Notes under the pieces: model-generated
The model's input: only the letters and a program-made list of their open reading frames with translations
What the model was told of the DNA's origin: nothing
The model's database searches: none
Made by a program: the position numbers and the translations under genes
Source of the DNA: Bradyrhizobium huanghuaihaiense
GTDB lineage: Bacteria > Pseudomonadota > Alphaproteobacteria > Rhizobiales > Xanthobacteraceae
Reading direction: 5' to 3'
NCBI RefSeq assembly: GCF_007830635.1
Contig: NZ_VLLA01000014.1
Coordinates: 1-64,000 of the forward strand
DNA: 64,000 bases
Part shown: piece after piece, positions 7,281 through 17,114 of the stretch
Layout: every line of letters begins with the position of its first letter
How positions within the stretch are numbered: the first letter of the stretch is position 1

Positions 7281-8567
7281 TCAATTCTCCATGGCTTCAT
7301 AAACCAACAGCTTCAATGTCCGCTGCACGCGCTGGCGCTCGGTCGGGGTCTGCTCCAGCAGCACGAAGAACATGTCCTGCTTGGGATCGATCACGAAATA
7401 GCAGCCGGAGGCGCCGTCCCACTTCAATTCACCGAGATCGCCGGGCGGCGGCGGTTTTGCGTTGCCGGGATCGGTGCGGACCGCAAGCCCGAGGCCGAAG
7501 CCGAAGCCGTCGCCGGGGAAATAGAAATAGTCGCGATCAACGCCCGATTTCGGACCGATCTGATCCGTCACCATCAGCTTGAACGTCTCGGGCTTGAGGA
7601 TGGTCTTGCCGTCGAGACTGCCGCCATTGAGCAGCATCTGCGCAAAGCGCTTGTAGTCCGCCATGGTCGTGACCATGCCGCCGCTGGCGAACATGATCTT
7701 CTTGACGACCGTCGGATCGTTGATGCGGCCGACGCGGAAATCGGAATCATTCGGCACCGGCTGCGCCAGCAGCTTCTGCTTTTCGGGGTCGGTGACGAAG
7801 AAGCCGGTGTCGACCATGCCGAGCGGGGTGAGCAGCTTCTCCTGCATGATGTCGATCAGCGGCTTGCCGGCGGCGATCTCCATCACGCGCGCCAAAATGT
7901 CGGTGGAATGGCCGTATTGCCACAGCGCGCCCGGCTGATTGTGCAGCGGGAGTTTGGCGATGCGCTCGGCGAACTCGGCGAGGTCATAGTCGCCGGCATA
8001 GATATTGGCGTCGCGGTAGGCCTTGCGCACCAGGCTGTCGCCGTAGAAGCCATAGGTGACACCCGAGGTGTGCGTCATCAAATCGTACACTGTCATCGGC
8101 CGGTTCGGCGGCACCAGCTCGAGCGACTTGGTGCCGTCCTCGGCCTTCTTCTCGACGCCGACCTTCACATTGGCGAAGGACGGAATGTATTTCGAGACGG
8201 GATCATCCAGCTTGATCTTGCCGTCCTCGATCAGTCGCACCGCGACGACGGAGGTGATCGCCTTGGTCATCGAAAACAGGCGGAAGATGGTCTTGTCCGT
8301 GATCGGCGCCTTGCTGACCACGTCCTGCACGCCGAAGGCTTCGTGGTAGACCGGCTTGCCGTGCTGCTGGATCAGCACGGTCGCACCGGCGATCTTGCCG
8401 GTCGCAACCTCGTTCTTGAAGAACTCACTGACTTTGGCGAGCTTGTCCTGGTTGAAATGCGCGCCGGCCGGGATCTCGTAGGTGCCCTCCGCGCGCGCCA
8501 GCGATATCAGGCCGAACGACAACAATGCGCCATAGACAAATGGGCGCAGTCCAACATGAAAATTCAT
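7281..8567 (-). CDS. Exported serine hydrolase, beta-lactamase class C family (paralogue 2)
   Basis: The 428-residue protein is collinear with the next gene and clearly a paralogue. Both share VLIQQHGKPVY/LLLQQHGKPVY, IFRLFSMTK/IFRLYSMSK (nucleophile S99, lysine K102) and DPVSKYIPxF. A signal peptide ends near SLARAEG. The start at 8567 follows a strong GGGGAGGGG site; longer in-frame extensions would run into the macro-domain gene region. Probably a periplasmic esterase; substrate unknown. Confidence 0.85.
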   Translation of the reverse strand: MNFHVGLRPFVYGALLSFGLISLARAEGTYEIPAGAHFNQDKLAKVSEFFKNEVATGKIAGATVLIQQHGKPVYHEAFGVQDVVSKAPITDKTIFRLFSMTKAITSVVAVRLIEDGKIKLDDPVSKYIPSFANVKVGVEKKAEDGTKSLELVPPNRPMTVYDLMTHTSGVTYGFYGDSLVRKAYRDANIYAGDYDLAEFAERIAKLPLHNQPGALWQYGHSTDILARVMEIAAGKPLIDIMQEKLLTPLGMVDTGFFVTDPEKQKLLAQPVPNDSDFRVGRINDPTVVKKIMFASGGMVTTMADYKRFAQMLLNGGSLDGKTILKPETFKLMVTDQIGPKSGVDRDYFYFPGDGFGFGLGLAVRTDPGNAKPPPPGDLGELKWDGASGCYFVIDPKQDMFFVLLEQTPTERQRVQRTLKLLVYEAMEN

Positions 8568-8610
8568 ATCCCCTCCCCGGAACATGGTCCGGCGGAGTGT
8601 ACTGACCGCG

Positions 8611-9165
8611 TCATCGGGCACAAGGGCTGCTGTGTTGCGCCAGCGCCTCGGCATGGAGTTTGGCGCTCGGCTCGGCGAAGCAGCAGAACACCACGCGGGT
8701 GACGGATGGCGCGGCGGCGAGCCCTTCGATGGTCGTACGCACGGCAATATCGGCGGCCCGGTCGGCAGGAAAGCGGAAAATGCCGGTCGAAATCGCGGGG
8801 AACGCCACCGAGGTCAGCTTGTGCTTGCCGCACAGCTCCATCGAGCGACGATAGCAGGAGGCGAGCAGGCCGTCCTCGCCCAGCGTGCCGCCATTCCAGA
8901 CCGGTCCGACCGTGTGGATCACGTGGGCGGCCTTGAGCCGATAGCCTTTGGTGATCTTGGCGTCGCCCGTTTTGCAGCCGTGAAGCATGCGGCATTCAGC
9001 GACAAGATCGGGCCCGGCGGCCCGATGGATCGCACCATCCACGCCGCCCCCGCCAAGGAGCGACGTGTTGGCCGCGTTGACAATGGCGTCAACGCTCAGT
9101 GTCGTGATGTCGGCAACGACGACGTCGAGCTCCACGCCGCCAATCCGGCGCGACAGCACGGTCAC
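8611..9165 (-). CDS. Macro-domain protein, YmdB/MacroD-type ADP-ribose hydrolase
   Basis: 184 residues matching the MacroD-like macro domain: VDAIVNAANTSLLGGGGVDGAIHRAAG near the N-terminus, GDAKITKGYRLKAAHVIHTVGP in the middle and FPAISTGIFRFP toward the end. The asparagine-alanine-alanine-asparagine loop and the glycine-rich loop form the ADP-ribose site. The family deacetylates O-acetyl-ADP-ribose and removes mono-ADP-ribose. The start is GTG (9165), four bases after grxD, so the two genes are likely one operon. Confidence 0.9.
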   Translation of the reverse strand: MTVLSRRIGGVELDVVVADITTLSVDAIVNAANTSLLGGGGVDGAIHRAAGPDLVAECRMLHGCKTGDAKITKGYRLKAAHVIHTVGPVWNGGTLGEDGLLASCYRRSMELCGKHKLTSVAFPAISTGIFRFPADRAADIAVRTTIEGLAAAPSVTRVVFCCFAEPSAKLHAEALAQHSSPCAR

Positions 9166-9169
9166 GCCC

Positions 9170-9496
<327 letters not shown>

Positions 9497-9820
9497 ATCC
9501 GTGTCCTTCTGGGGCAGAGCCCTCACCAATTGCTTCGGGCCGGCTCAGCCGATTTAACCCGATACCTGCCTATATATGTAGCCCAAACCGTTGTGCATCC
9601 AAAGTAAAATGGCGGCGAACGGTCCCCGTCCCCGCCCGTGTCCCGGCCTTCTCCCGGCCTTGGGCGGCCGGCCCCGGCAGCGCCGGCCCATTGCATGATG
9701 GCACAAATATCATCACCGGGGAGGACTTTCATACCGTAACGGAGCCCCTATCTAGGACGAACCTTGGTTTTGGAACCGGGCAACGCCAACAACGTTCTCT
9801 TGTCCTGTCTGGAGAAAAAC
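9497..9820. other. Divergent promoter region, grxD / egtB
   Basis: 324 bases between divergent starts. An AT-richer patch around 9555-9590 (CCTATATATGTAG) probably belongs to the grxD promoter. The egtB side has GGAG six bases before its GTG. No repeat or RNA gene was seen. Confidence 0.5.
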
Positions 9821-11068
9821 GTGACGAAACCAGCCTCCGCCACGGCCGCCCCCGCGCTTTCGTCACCATCCTCCGAGGAGGGCAGCCTTGCCCGGCGGCT
9901 GGAAGAGGACTTTCTCGCGGTTCGCAACGAGACCGAGCGCCGGGCCGCGCCGCTGTCGCCCGAGGACCAGCAGATCCAGTCCATGCCCGATGCGAGCCCT
10001 GCGAAATGGCACAGGGCTCATACCACCTGGTTCTGGGAGCAATTTTTACTTGGCGAGCACGCCTCCGGCTACCGGCCCTTTCACCCCGATTTCGCGTTTC
10101 TGTTCAATTCCTATTACGTCAGCGCCGGCCCGCGTCATGCCCGCAACCATCGCGGCGACATCACCCGTCCGAGCGCGGGCGAGGTCGGCGCCTACCGCAG
10201 GTATGTCGATGCAGCCGTCGTCAAATTCTTCCGCGAAGCGAGCGACGACCAGCTCCTGGCCCTGGCGCCGCTGGTCGAGGTCGGGCTCAACCATGAGCAG
10301 CAGCATCAGGAATTGATGTTCACCGACATCCTGCATGCGTTCGCGCAGAATCCGGTCTATCCGGCCTACGACCCGGACTGGCGCTTTCCGTCCGCAACGC
10401 GCACCGGCGACGACTGGCTGACGCTCAACGAAGGCATCCACACCGTCGGCCATGTCGATGACGGCTTCCATTTCGACAACGAGAAGCCCGCCCATCGCGC
10501 CCTCGTCGGCCCTGTCAAGGTCGCGCGCAATCTCGTCACCAACGCCGAATGGCTCGCCTTCATGCGCGACGGCGGCTACCGCACGGCAACGCTGTGGCTG
10601 ATGGACGGCTTCGCCGCAGCCAGCAAGGAAGACTGGCAGGCCCCGGGCTATTGGCGCGAGGTCGACGGCGCATGGCAGGTGATGACGCTCGCCGGCCTCA
10701 AGCCGGTCGATCCCGACGCGCCGGTCTGCCATGTCAGCTATTACGAGGCGGATGCGTTCGCGCGCTGGGCCGGCAGGCATCTCCCAACCGAGATGGAATG
10801 GGAGGTCGCGGCCCGCTCCAGGCAGCTCAACGACGCCTTCGGCATCGTCTGGCAATGGACGCGGTCGTCCTACTCGCCCTACCCCGGCTATCGCGCCGTC
10901 GAAGGCGCGCTCGGCGAGTACAATGGCAAGTTCATGATCAACCAATTGGTTCTGCGCGGCTCCTCGCTTGCAACTCCTGAGGACCACAGCCGTATTACTT
11001 ATCGCAACTTCTTCTATCCGCACCATCGCTGGCAGTTCACGGGACTGCGGCTCGCCGATTACGTCTAG
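9821..11068 (+). CDS. egtB: Ergothioneine biosynthesis protein EgtB (sulfoxide synthase)
   Basis: The non-haem iron enzyme couples oxidised hercynine with cysteine or gamma-glutamylcysteine to form the C-S bond of ergothioneine. The 415-residue protein has an N-terminal DinB-like domain with candidate iron ligands H67 (WHRAHTTWF), H158 and H162 (GLNHEQQHQEL). A C-terminal formylglycine-generating-enzyme-like domain shows VCHVSYYEADAFARWAG, LPTEMEWEVAAR and a closing FTGLRLADY. The GTG at 9821 is preferred because GGAG lies six bases upstream. egtD follows 51 bases later. Confidence 0.95.
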   Translation: MTKPASATAAPALSSPSSEEGSLARRLEEDFLAVRNETERRAAPLSPEDQQIQSMPDASPAKWHRAHTTWFWEQFLLGEHASGYRPFHPDFAFLFNSYYVSAGPRHARNHRGDITRPSAGEVGAYRRYVDAAVVKFFREASDDQLLALAPLVEVGLNHEQQHQELMFTDILHAFAQNPVYPAYDPDWRFPSATRTGDDWLTLNEGIHTVGHVDDGFHFDNEKPAHRALVGPVKVARNLVTNAEWLAFMRDGGYRTATLWLMDGFAAASKEDWQAPGYWREVDGAWQVMTLAGLKPVDPDAPVCHVSYYEADAFARWAGRHLPTEMEWEVAARSRQLNDAFGIVWQWTRSSYSPYPGYRAVEGALGEYNGKFMINQLVLRGSSLATPEDHSRITYRNFFYPHHRWQFTGLRLADYV

Positions 11069-11119
11069 TCCTTAATCCGACGACAGATGCGCGCCGGACA
11101 GCGCGTTCAGGAGAGTATC

Positions 11120-12091
11120 ATGAATGTGCACGCCAGCGCTTTGGCCGAAGCCCATCTTCCCGACGAGCAGACCACCGCCTTCGCCCGCGAGGCCATCGAG
11201 GACCTATCGCAGCAGCCGAAAAAACTGTCGCCGAAATATTTCTACGATGCGACCGGGTCGGAATTGTTCGAGGCGATCACGCGCCTGCCGGAATATTACC
11301 CGACGCGCACCGAGCTCTCGATCCTGAAGGAGCGCGGCAGCGAGATCGCGAAGATCATTCCCGGGCATGCGGCGCTGGTCGAGTTCGGGGCGGGCGCGAC
11401 CACGAAAGTCCGCCTGCTGCTGGGCCACTGCAAATTCGCGGCCTATGTGCCCGTCGACATCTCCGGCGATTTCCTGGCGGCGCAGGCGAACGGGCTCAAG
11501 CGCGACTTCCCCGCGCTCGGCATCTATCCGGTCGCCGCCGACTTCACCACGCCGTTCGAGCTGCCGAAGGCGGTCGCATCCATGCCCAAGGTCGGCTTCT
11601 TCCCCGGCTCGACCATCGGCAATTTCGAGCCGCATGAAGCGCAGGCCTTCCTGAAGAGCGCGCGCCAGATCCTGGGCAAGGGTGCGCAGATGATCATCGG
11701 CGCCGACCTCGAGAAGGACGAGCGCGTGCTCCATGACGCCTATAACGATGCCGCCGGCGTCACCGCGCGCTTCAACCTCAATGTGCTGGTGCGCATCAAC
11801 CGCGAGCTCGGCGGCAATTTCGACCTGTCCGCCTTCACCCATCGCGCGATCTACAATCGCGAGCGGCACCGCATCGAGATGCACCTGATCAGCAGGAAGA
11901 GCCAGACCGTGCGCCTGCTCGGCACCAGCTTCTCGTTCAAGCCGGGCGAGAGCATTCATACCGAGAATAGCTACAAATACAGCATTGAGCGCTTTGCCGC
12001 ACTGGCGCAAGGCGCTGGCTGGCGGGTGCGCGAAAGCTGGACGGACGCGGCGAAGATGTTCTCCGTGCATGCGCTGGAGGTCGTGGAGTAA
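11120..12091 (+). CDS. egtD: L-histidine N-alpha-methyltransferase EgtD
   Basis: Trimethylates histidine to hercynine with three SAM, the step before EgtB. The 323-residue protein shows the family signatures PKYFYDATGSELFEAITRLPEYYPTRTE at the N-terminus, the SAM-loop LVEFGAGATTK, PVDISGDFL, and FFPGSTIGNFEP. An AGGAG eight bases before the ATG at 11120 supports this start. It is probably cotranscribed with egtB. No egtA, egtC or egtE is present here, as in many proteobacteria with a two-gene pathway. Confidence 0.96.
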   Translation: MNVHASALAEAHLPDEQTTAFAREAIEDLSQQPKKLSPKYFYDATGSELFEAITRLPEYYPTRTELSILKERGSEIAKIIPGHAALVEFGAGATTKVRLLLGHCKFAAYVPVDISGDFLAAQANGLKRDFPALGIYPVAADFTTPFELPKAVASMPKVGFFPGSTIGNFEPHEAQAFLKSARQILGKGAQMIIGADLEKDERVLHDAYNDAAGVTARFNLNVLVRINRELGGNFDLSAFTHRAIYNRERHRIEMHLISRKSQTVRLLGTSFSFKPGESIHTENSYKYSIERFAALAQGAGWRVRESWTDAAKMFSVHALEVVE

Positions 12092-12136
12092 TCCTCACCG
12101 CTTCCCGGTATTTGAGAGCGCTTTCCCCGCGGCGCA

Positions 12137-12298
12137 TCCTTCGAGACGCCCGCTTTAAGCGGCTCCTCAGGATGAGGGCGGAGTGTGCGGCAGCAGTTTC
12201 AACAGGCAGCGTGACCGGTCAGCCTTATCCTGAGGAGACCGCCACCGGGTCCGCGCGAAGCGCGGCCCGATGATAGGCTCCGCGGTCGTCTCGAAGGA
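12137..12298. repeat. Long palindromic intergenic repeat
   Basis: TCCTTCGAGACG at the left pairs with CGTCTCGAAGGA at the right, with internal CTCCTCAGGAT/ATCCTGAGGAG arms. It lies between the convergent egtD and ltrA-like genes and could terminate both. Confidence 0.75.
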
Positions 12299-12327
12299 CG
12301 GGGCGCTTGCTCAGGCCGCTCCGCGCT

Positions 12328-13521
12328 TCAATGCTCCTCCGCCTCCTCCACCTTCGATCCCAGCGACACCGACTCCCACACCGCCACCACGATCAAGATC
12401 ACACTGGTCGCGACCGAGAGCCGGAGCGGCGACAGATCGGCTGCAAACCACCACAGCACCAGCAGCAGGATGATGCCGATGCCGTGCGAGAGCTGGAGGA
12501 AGCCGCGGATCGAATGCTTGAACAGGATGGTGCCGATCAGGAACACCAGGGGACCGCCGATCGTGCTCACGATGGTGCGGACGTCGGAGTGGCCGGTCGG
12601 GTGCTTCAGCACCAGCTCGTCCGAGACCGCGGTCAGGATGATGCCGGCGACGATCGGCATGTGCAGATAGGTGTAGGCGAGCCGCGCCAGCCGGCCGGAT
12701 TCGGTGGATTTCGAGATCCGCTCGGAGCCGGCCTCGGCGCCCTTGTGGAAATAGACCCACCACATCGCGATGCTGCCGACCAGCGCCGAGACGAAAGCGA
12801 GGATGTTGGCCGACGTCCATTCCAGTTCGGCAAAAGTCGCGCCGTTGACCACAACGGCTTCGCCCAGCGCGATGATGATGAAGCCGGCACAGCGCTCGGC
12901 CATGTGGTTGCCTTCGACCGCCCAGGCCTCGACCGACGAGAAGCCCAGCTTCGGGACCCAGAAGCGCGCCGCGGGCGAGACATACTCCCAAGTGACCGCC
13001 GCGATCCACAGCCACAACCGGGTCTCTCCCTCGGAGAAACCGCCCGCGATCCACAGCACCGCAGAGATCGAGAGCCACGTCAGGATGCGGATCGCGTTGT
13101 GCCGCACCGCCGTGCGATGGCGCGGGGTCGCAAACAGCCAGAACGCGGTGCGTCCGACCTGCATGGCCGCGTAGGCGATCGCGAACCACAGGCCCCGCCC
13201 CTCGAAGGCGGTCGGGATGGTCGTCGACAGCACGAGGCCGCCGAGCATCATCAGGAAGATCAGGATGCGGACCGGCGTCAGATCCGGATTGAGCCAGTTG
13301 GTGACCCAGGCGGTGTAGACCCACACCCACCACACCGCGAGAAACAGCACCGCGACATGCACCGCGCCGAGCGGCGTGAAATGGTGCAGCAGCGTGTGCG
13401 AGATTTGCGTGACGGCGAAGACGAAGACGAGGTCGAAGAACAGCTCGGCGTTGGTGACGCGGCTGGGCTGGTTCGGCAGGATGACGCGAAACATCGCGCC
13501 GCGCGAATTCTCGGCAGCCAT
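12328..13521 (-). CDS. Low-temperature-requirement A (LtrA) family membrane protein
   Basis: The 397-residue polytopic membrane protein has about ten hydrophobic segments. It carries the LtrA signature near the N-terminus (ELFFDLVFVFAVTQISH) and a second conserved segment, ERCAGFIIIALGEAVVV, in the middle. The family is named from Listeria cold-sensitive mutants, but its transport or signalling role is unknown. It lies between bolA and the egt genes with no obvious link. Confidence 0.88.
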   Translation of the reverse strand: MAAENSRGAMFRVILPNQPSRVTNAELFFDLVFVFAVTQISHTLLHHFTPLGAVHVAVLFLAVWWVWVYTAWVTNWLNPDLTPVRILIFLMMLGGLVLSTTIPTAFEGRGLWFAIAYAAMQVGRTAFWLFATPRHRTAVRHNAIRILTWLSISAVLWIAGGFSEGETRLWLWIAAVTWEYVSPAARFWVPKLGFSSVEAWAVEGNHMAERCAGFIIIALGEAVVVNGATFAELEWTSANILAFVSALVGSIAMWWVYFHKGAEAGSERISKSTESGRLARLAYTYLHMPIVAGIILTAVSDELVLKHPTGHSDVRTIVSTIGGPLVFLIGTILFKHSIRGFLQLSHGIGIILLLVLWWFAADLSPLRLSVATSVILIVVAVWESVSLGSKVEEAEEH

Positions 13522-13560
13522 CGTCGTTCCCCGGCGCGTTCGGATCAGGCGCTCGTCAGG

Positions 13561-13806
13561 TCAGGTGCCGGGTACCCCAGGTACCCCGGTTTGCAGCGCC
13601 AGCGCATGCAGGACGCCGCCCATCTGGCCGCGCAGGGACTGATAGACGATCTGGTGCTGCTGGACGCGGGACTTGCCGCGGAAGGATTCTGAGATCACGG
13701 TCGCGGCATAGTGATCGCCGTCACCGGCGAGATCACGGATGGTCACCTCGGCATCGGGGATCGCTGCCTTGATCATCGCCTCGATATCGTGGGCGTCCAT
13801 GGGCAT
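13561..13806 (-). CDS. bolA: BolA family protein
   Basis: The 81-residue protein has the BolA fold: an N-terminal helix (AHDIEAMIKAAIPDAEVTIRDL), a strand-turn with GDGDHYAATVISESFRGKSRVQQHQIVY, and the conserved histidine region LRGQMGGVLHALALQT. BolA proteins bind iron-sulfur clusters with CGFS glutaredoxins such as grxD at 9170. The C-terminal tail VPGVPGT comes from a small tandem GGTACCCC repeat. The start ATG at 13806 is preceded by AAGGAG. Confidence 0.93.
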   Translation of the reverse strand: MPMDAHDIEAMIKAAIPDAEVTIRDLAGDGDHYAATVISESFRGKSRVQQHQIVYQSLRGQMGGVLHALALQTGVPGVPGT

Positions 13807-14003
13807 TCGGGTCTAGCTCCTTATCTCGGCTGCAGGGCAGCCTCGTCTTCGAATCGCTCGCCGGGGTCCCCGGGGCCGGCGGGACAAACTTAGCGTGAAC
13901 GGTCTTCTACGTCACGCCTTCCGGCACTATATCCCTGATCGCATCGGGACAAAGGCACGACAAAGTGCCGCGCGCGGCAGATTGATCGAAAAGGCGTGAA
14001 ATC

Positions 14004-14363
14004 ATGAAGCTTCCAGGGCCGGACCACCCCATCACCATCACCCCAAATCCCCGGCGCGTCCGCGTCACGGCGGGCGACATCGTCATCGCCGAGACCAGCA
14101 AGGCGCTGACCTTGAAGGAGGCCAAATATCCGGCGGTGCAATATGTGCCGCGGGAGGACGCCAACATGGCGCTCTTGGAGCGCACCGACCGCGTCACCCA
14201 TTGCCCCTACAAGGGCGACGCGAGCTACTACAGCGTCAAGGCCGACGGCAAGACGCTCGACAACGCGATCTGGACCTACGAGACGCCCTTCCCCGCCATG
14301 ACGGAGATTTCCGGCCATCTCGCCTTCTATCCGGACAAGGTGAAGATCGAGGAAGTGGGGTAG
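14004..14363 (+). CDS. DUF427 domain protein
   Basis: The 119-residue protein is a single DUF427 domain, a beta-rich fold. Visible are ITITPNPRRVRVTAGDIVIAET, the central YVPREDAN, THCPYKGDASYYSV with its conserved CPYKG turn, and AIWTYETPFPAMTEISGHLAFYP. The family occurs widely in bacteria and fungi without a proven activity. It is a single gene divergent from bolA, with no membrane segment or signal peptide. Confidence 0.88.
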   Translation: MKLPGPDHPITITPNPRRVRVTAGDIVIAETSKALTLKEAKYPAVQYVPREDANMALLERTDRVTHCPYKGDASYYSVKADGKTLDNAIWTYETPFPAMTEISGHLAFYPDKVKIEEVG

Positions 14364-14421
14364 GTTCACGGCACTCCGACTCCGGGCGATCATCACCCCG
14401 TCTCAGTCGACGCTGCTGTCA

Positions 14422-15522
14422 ATGCCGCGCAAGGCCGGAAGACTGATTGGACTCTCGTTGCTGGGACTGGCCGGCGTCGTCATCGTGGTGGCCACAGCCG
14501 GGCTGGGTTTTCGCGCCTATCGCCAGCATCTTGCTGCCGAAACTCTCGCGATCCGCTCCCCCAAGGGGGTGCAGGAGGGAGAGTTCGTCGACATCGGCGG
14601 CATCAAGCAATGGATTCAAATCCGCGGCGAGGATCGGGATAACCCGGTCCTGCTGTTCGTCCACGGCGGGCCCGGAGGCACTACCTTGCCCATCTCGTCG
14701 GGCTGGCGCTCCTGGGAAAAGCATTTCACTATTGTGCAGTGGGACCAGCGCGGTACCGGCCGCACTTATGGTGCCGCTGGAGAGACGCTCGCTCCAACGA
14801 TGACATTGGAACGAATGACGCAGGACGGCATCGAGCTGGCCGAATATCTGCGCGCGCACTTGCACAAGCACAGGATTGTCCTGGTCGGACACTCCTGGGG
14901 CTCATTCCTGGCAATTCACATGGCGAAGCAACGCCCCGACCTGTTCTGGGCCTATGTCGGCACAGGTCAGGTCGTCGGCAGGACGACCTTCGAGAAGGCA
15001 TTCGAGCTCAAGATTGCCCGCCTGCAAACACTGGCGGCGTCGACCAGCAACAACGAGGCGCTGGCGGAGTTGGCGCCGATCGCTGCACGGCCGACCATGA
15101 GCGAGGAAAATCGCCTGATCGCCGAAAAGTGGAGCCGCGTGCTGGCCCTTCCCGTCGATCGCATCCAGCTGGCTGGCGCGATCCCGCCCCGCTTCATGCC
15201 GGATTTCTCGCTGCTCGATTGGTACAACTGGCGCAAGGGCGTCGCCTTCTCCACCAAATATCTGACCGGACGGGATGGTCCGATGGTTCAGCACGAGGTG
15301 GCCTCACTAGGACTCGAATTTTCAATCCCCATGTTCTTCATCGAGGGCGATTCGGATGGCGTGACGCCGGGCGGACCTGCCGAGCAATATTTCAGTCAGA
15401 TCACTGCACCCCATAAGGAATTTGTCTGGGTTCGCGGCGGCGATCATTTTCTCCCGTTCAACCGTCCCGACGAGTTTCTCGGGGAGTTGCTGACCCGCGT
15501 AAGGGCGTACGCTCGCAATTGA
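14422..15522 (+). CDS. Membrane-anchored alpha/beta hydrolase, proline-iminopeptidase-like
   Basis: The 366-residue protein begins with one hydrophobic segment (about residues 8-30), probably a membrane anchor or uncleaved signal, and then an alpha/beta-hydrolase domain. The oxyanion HGGPGG motif, WDQRGTGRTYG, and the nucleophile elbow GHSWGS are seen. An aspartate in EGDSDGVTP and a histidine in GGDHFLP complete the likely triad. This resembles prolyl-aminopeptidase-type hydrolases; the true substrate is open. Confidence 0.85.
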   Translation: MPRKAGRLIGLSLLGLAGVVIVVATAGLGFRAYRQHLAAETLAIRSPKGVQEGEFVDIGGIKQWIQIRGEDRDNPVLLFVHGGPGGTTLPISSGWRSWEKHFTIVQWDQRGTGRTYGAAGETLAPTMTLERMTQDGIELAEYLRAHLHKHRIVLVGHSWGSFLAIHMAKQRPDLFWAYVGTGQVVGRTTFEKAFELKIARLQTLAASTSNNEALAELAPIAARPTMSEENRLIAEKWSRVLALPVDRIQLAGAIPPRFMPDFSLLDWYNWRKGVAFSTKYLTGRDGPMVQHEVASLGLEFSIPMFFIEGDSDGVTPGGPAEQYFSQITAPHKEFVWVRGGDHFLPFNRPDEFLGELLTRVRAYARN

Positions 15523-15551
15523 GGACGCGAGCCGGTCGAGCGGCTTCGCCG

Positions 15552-15725
15552 CTACGCCCGGAAGATCGTCAGCCCCAATATCAGCAGCGCCAGGAAGATC
15601 ACGACGAAGACGTAGAACAGGAAGCGGGCGACATCGGCCGAGGCGGCCGAGATGCCGGTGAAGCCGAACACGCCGGCCACGATCGAGACCAGTAAGAAGA
15701 TCAGCGCCCATTTCAGGATCGTCAT
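15552..15725 (-). CDS. DUF1328 (UPF0391) small membrane protein
   Basis: A 57-residue protein made almost entirely of two transmembrane helices: MTILKWALIFLLVSIVAGVF, then GFTGISAASADVARFLFY and a second hydrophobic run ending FRA. This is the standard DUF1328/YtjA pattern (WALIFLVVALVA, FTGIA). It is read opposite to its neighbours. Function unknown; relatives are often stress-induced. Confidence 0.85.
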   Translation of the reverse strand: MTILKWALIFLLVSIVAGVFGFTGISAASADVARFLFYVFVVIFLALLILGLTIFRA

Positions 15726-15906
15726 CACCAGCTCCGAAATTGTGCCGCCACTGCGGCCCTCAAGCCCCTTTGCGCGAACGCCAACCTTGCTACGCGGAAC
15801 TGGTTCCTATCGTCCCAGGACGGTTGTGGGGCTCACACACCCCTTGCTGAATCCGGTTCCGGGCGGCACAGTCCGTCGCGGGACAGGAGCGCAATCGGGG
15901 CGAACC

Positions 15907-17097
15907 ATGACGACGATGTCACATACAGCGACGATCGGTCCGGAGGCGCAAGCTGCACCAAAGGCCAAGGCGCGCAACCTGTCGCTGGATCGGGCCCGCA
16001 CCTTCCTGACCCTGGTGGTGCTGCTGCACCACGCCGTGATCCCCTATACCTACTTCGGTCATACCGATCCGAAATTCTTCTTCGGCTTCGACATGATCGT
16101 GCTCGCCACCGACAGCTTCTTCATGGCGATGTTCTTCTTCCTGTCGGGCTTGTTTGCTTGGTCGGGCATCGCCCGCAAGGGCGCGCTGAACTATCTGGCA
16201 GATCGCCTGCTTCGGCTTGGCCTGCCGTTCGTGATCTGCGCATTCACGATCATCCCGCTCGCCTATTACGCCATCTCGCTCCGACACCATCCCGAGATCG
16301 GCTTTTCGGAATACTGGTGGAATATGGTCACGAAGGGCCCGTGGCCGAGCGGGCCGATCTGGTTCCTTTGGGTCTTGTTCGCCTTCGACCTGGTTGCCTG
16401 CCTGCTGCACCGGCTGTCACCCAACCTGCTCGATCCGATCAACCGCCTCTCGCTGCATGGTCGCCGTCGGCCCGCCGCGTTCTTCGCGGTCATGCTTGCC
16501 GTCACCGCAGCGTTCTACATTCCTGGGCGAATTCTTTATGGACCAAGCAGCTGGTTCGAGTTCGGACCGTTCTCAGTGCAGCACGGGCGCGTGATGCTCT
16601 ATGCGACCTACTTCTTTTTCGGTGCCGGCATCGGCGTCGCGAACATGGATCGCGGCCTGCTCGCGGCAGATGGCCGGATGGCGAGGGTCAGCTGGGACTG
16701 GATGGTGCTGGCGATCGTTCCGTATTGCTTGCTCTGGGTGCTGATCTTCATCAAGCGCGAAATACTGGGCAACCCGTCGGCATTGCCGGACTGGTATGAA
16801 GCGCTCTATGCCATCTGCTTCACTGTCTTCAGCGTGGCCATCATGTTTCTGATCCTGGCCTTTTTCCAGCGGTTCAAGCAATCAGGTTCAGCCAAGCTAC
16901 TCGATCCGATGCAGTCCGACGCCTACGGCATGTTCCTGGTGCACTACCCGATCGCACTGTGGCTGCAATACTGGCTGTTCGACTATGACCTGCCCGCGAT
17001 CGTCAAGGCGACGATCGGCTTCGTGCTGACGGTCGCGTTCAGTTGGGCGCTAACGCGAGCGTTGCGGCAGATCCCCGGGGCAACGAAGGTGCTGTGA
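15907..17097 (+). CDS. Membrane acyltransferase, acyltransferase-3 family
   Basis: The 396-residue polytopic protein has about ten membrane segments and begins with the family marker NLSLDRARTFLTLVVLLHHA, whose histidine is essential in acyltransferase-3 proteins. FFFLSGLFAWSG and an R-rich cytoplasmic turn (LADRLLRLGLPF) follow. Members O-acylate glucans, exopolysaccharide or peptidoglycan; OpgC of osmoregulated glucans is one relative. No polysaccharide genes lie nearby, so the substrate is unknown. The first ATG of the soluble leader (15907) is used. Confidence 0.85.
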   Translation: MTTMSHTATIGPEAQAAPKAKARNLSLDRARTFLTLVVLLHHAVIPYTYFGHTDPKFFFGFDMIVLATDSFFMAMFFFLSGLFAWSGIARKGALNYLADRLLRLGLPFVICAFTIIPLAYYAISLRHHPEIGFSEYWWNMVTKGPWPSGPIWFLWVLFAFDLVACLLHRLSPNLLDPINRLSLHGRRRPAAFFAVMLAVTAAFYIPGRILYGPSSWFEFGPFSVQHGRVMLYATYFFFGAGIGVANMDRGLLAADGRMARVSWDWMVLAIVPYCLLWVLIFIKREILGNPSALPDWYEALYAICFTVFSVAIMFLILAFFQRFKQSGSAKLLDPMQSDAYGMFLVHYPIALWLQYWLFDYDLPAIVKATIGFVLTVAFSWALTRALRQIPGATKVL

Positions 17098-17114
17098 GGC
17101 CAGGCCTCTCCACT

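Noticed and set aside
6014..8567. True beta-lactamases
   Set aside because: The SxxK and Y motifs are shared with esterases and peptidases; there is no resistance context.
12307..13692. Long plus-strand frame opposite the LtrA gene
   Set aside because: Low-complexity antisense translation of a membrane protein gene.
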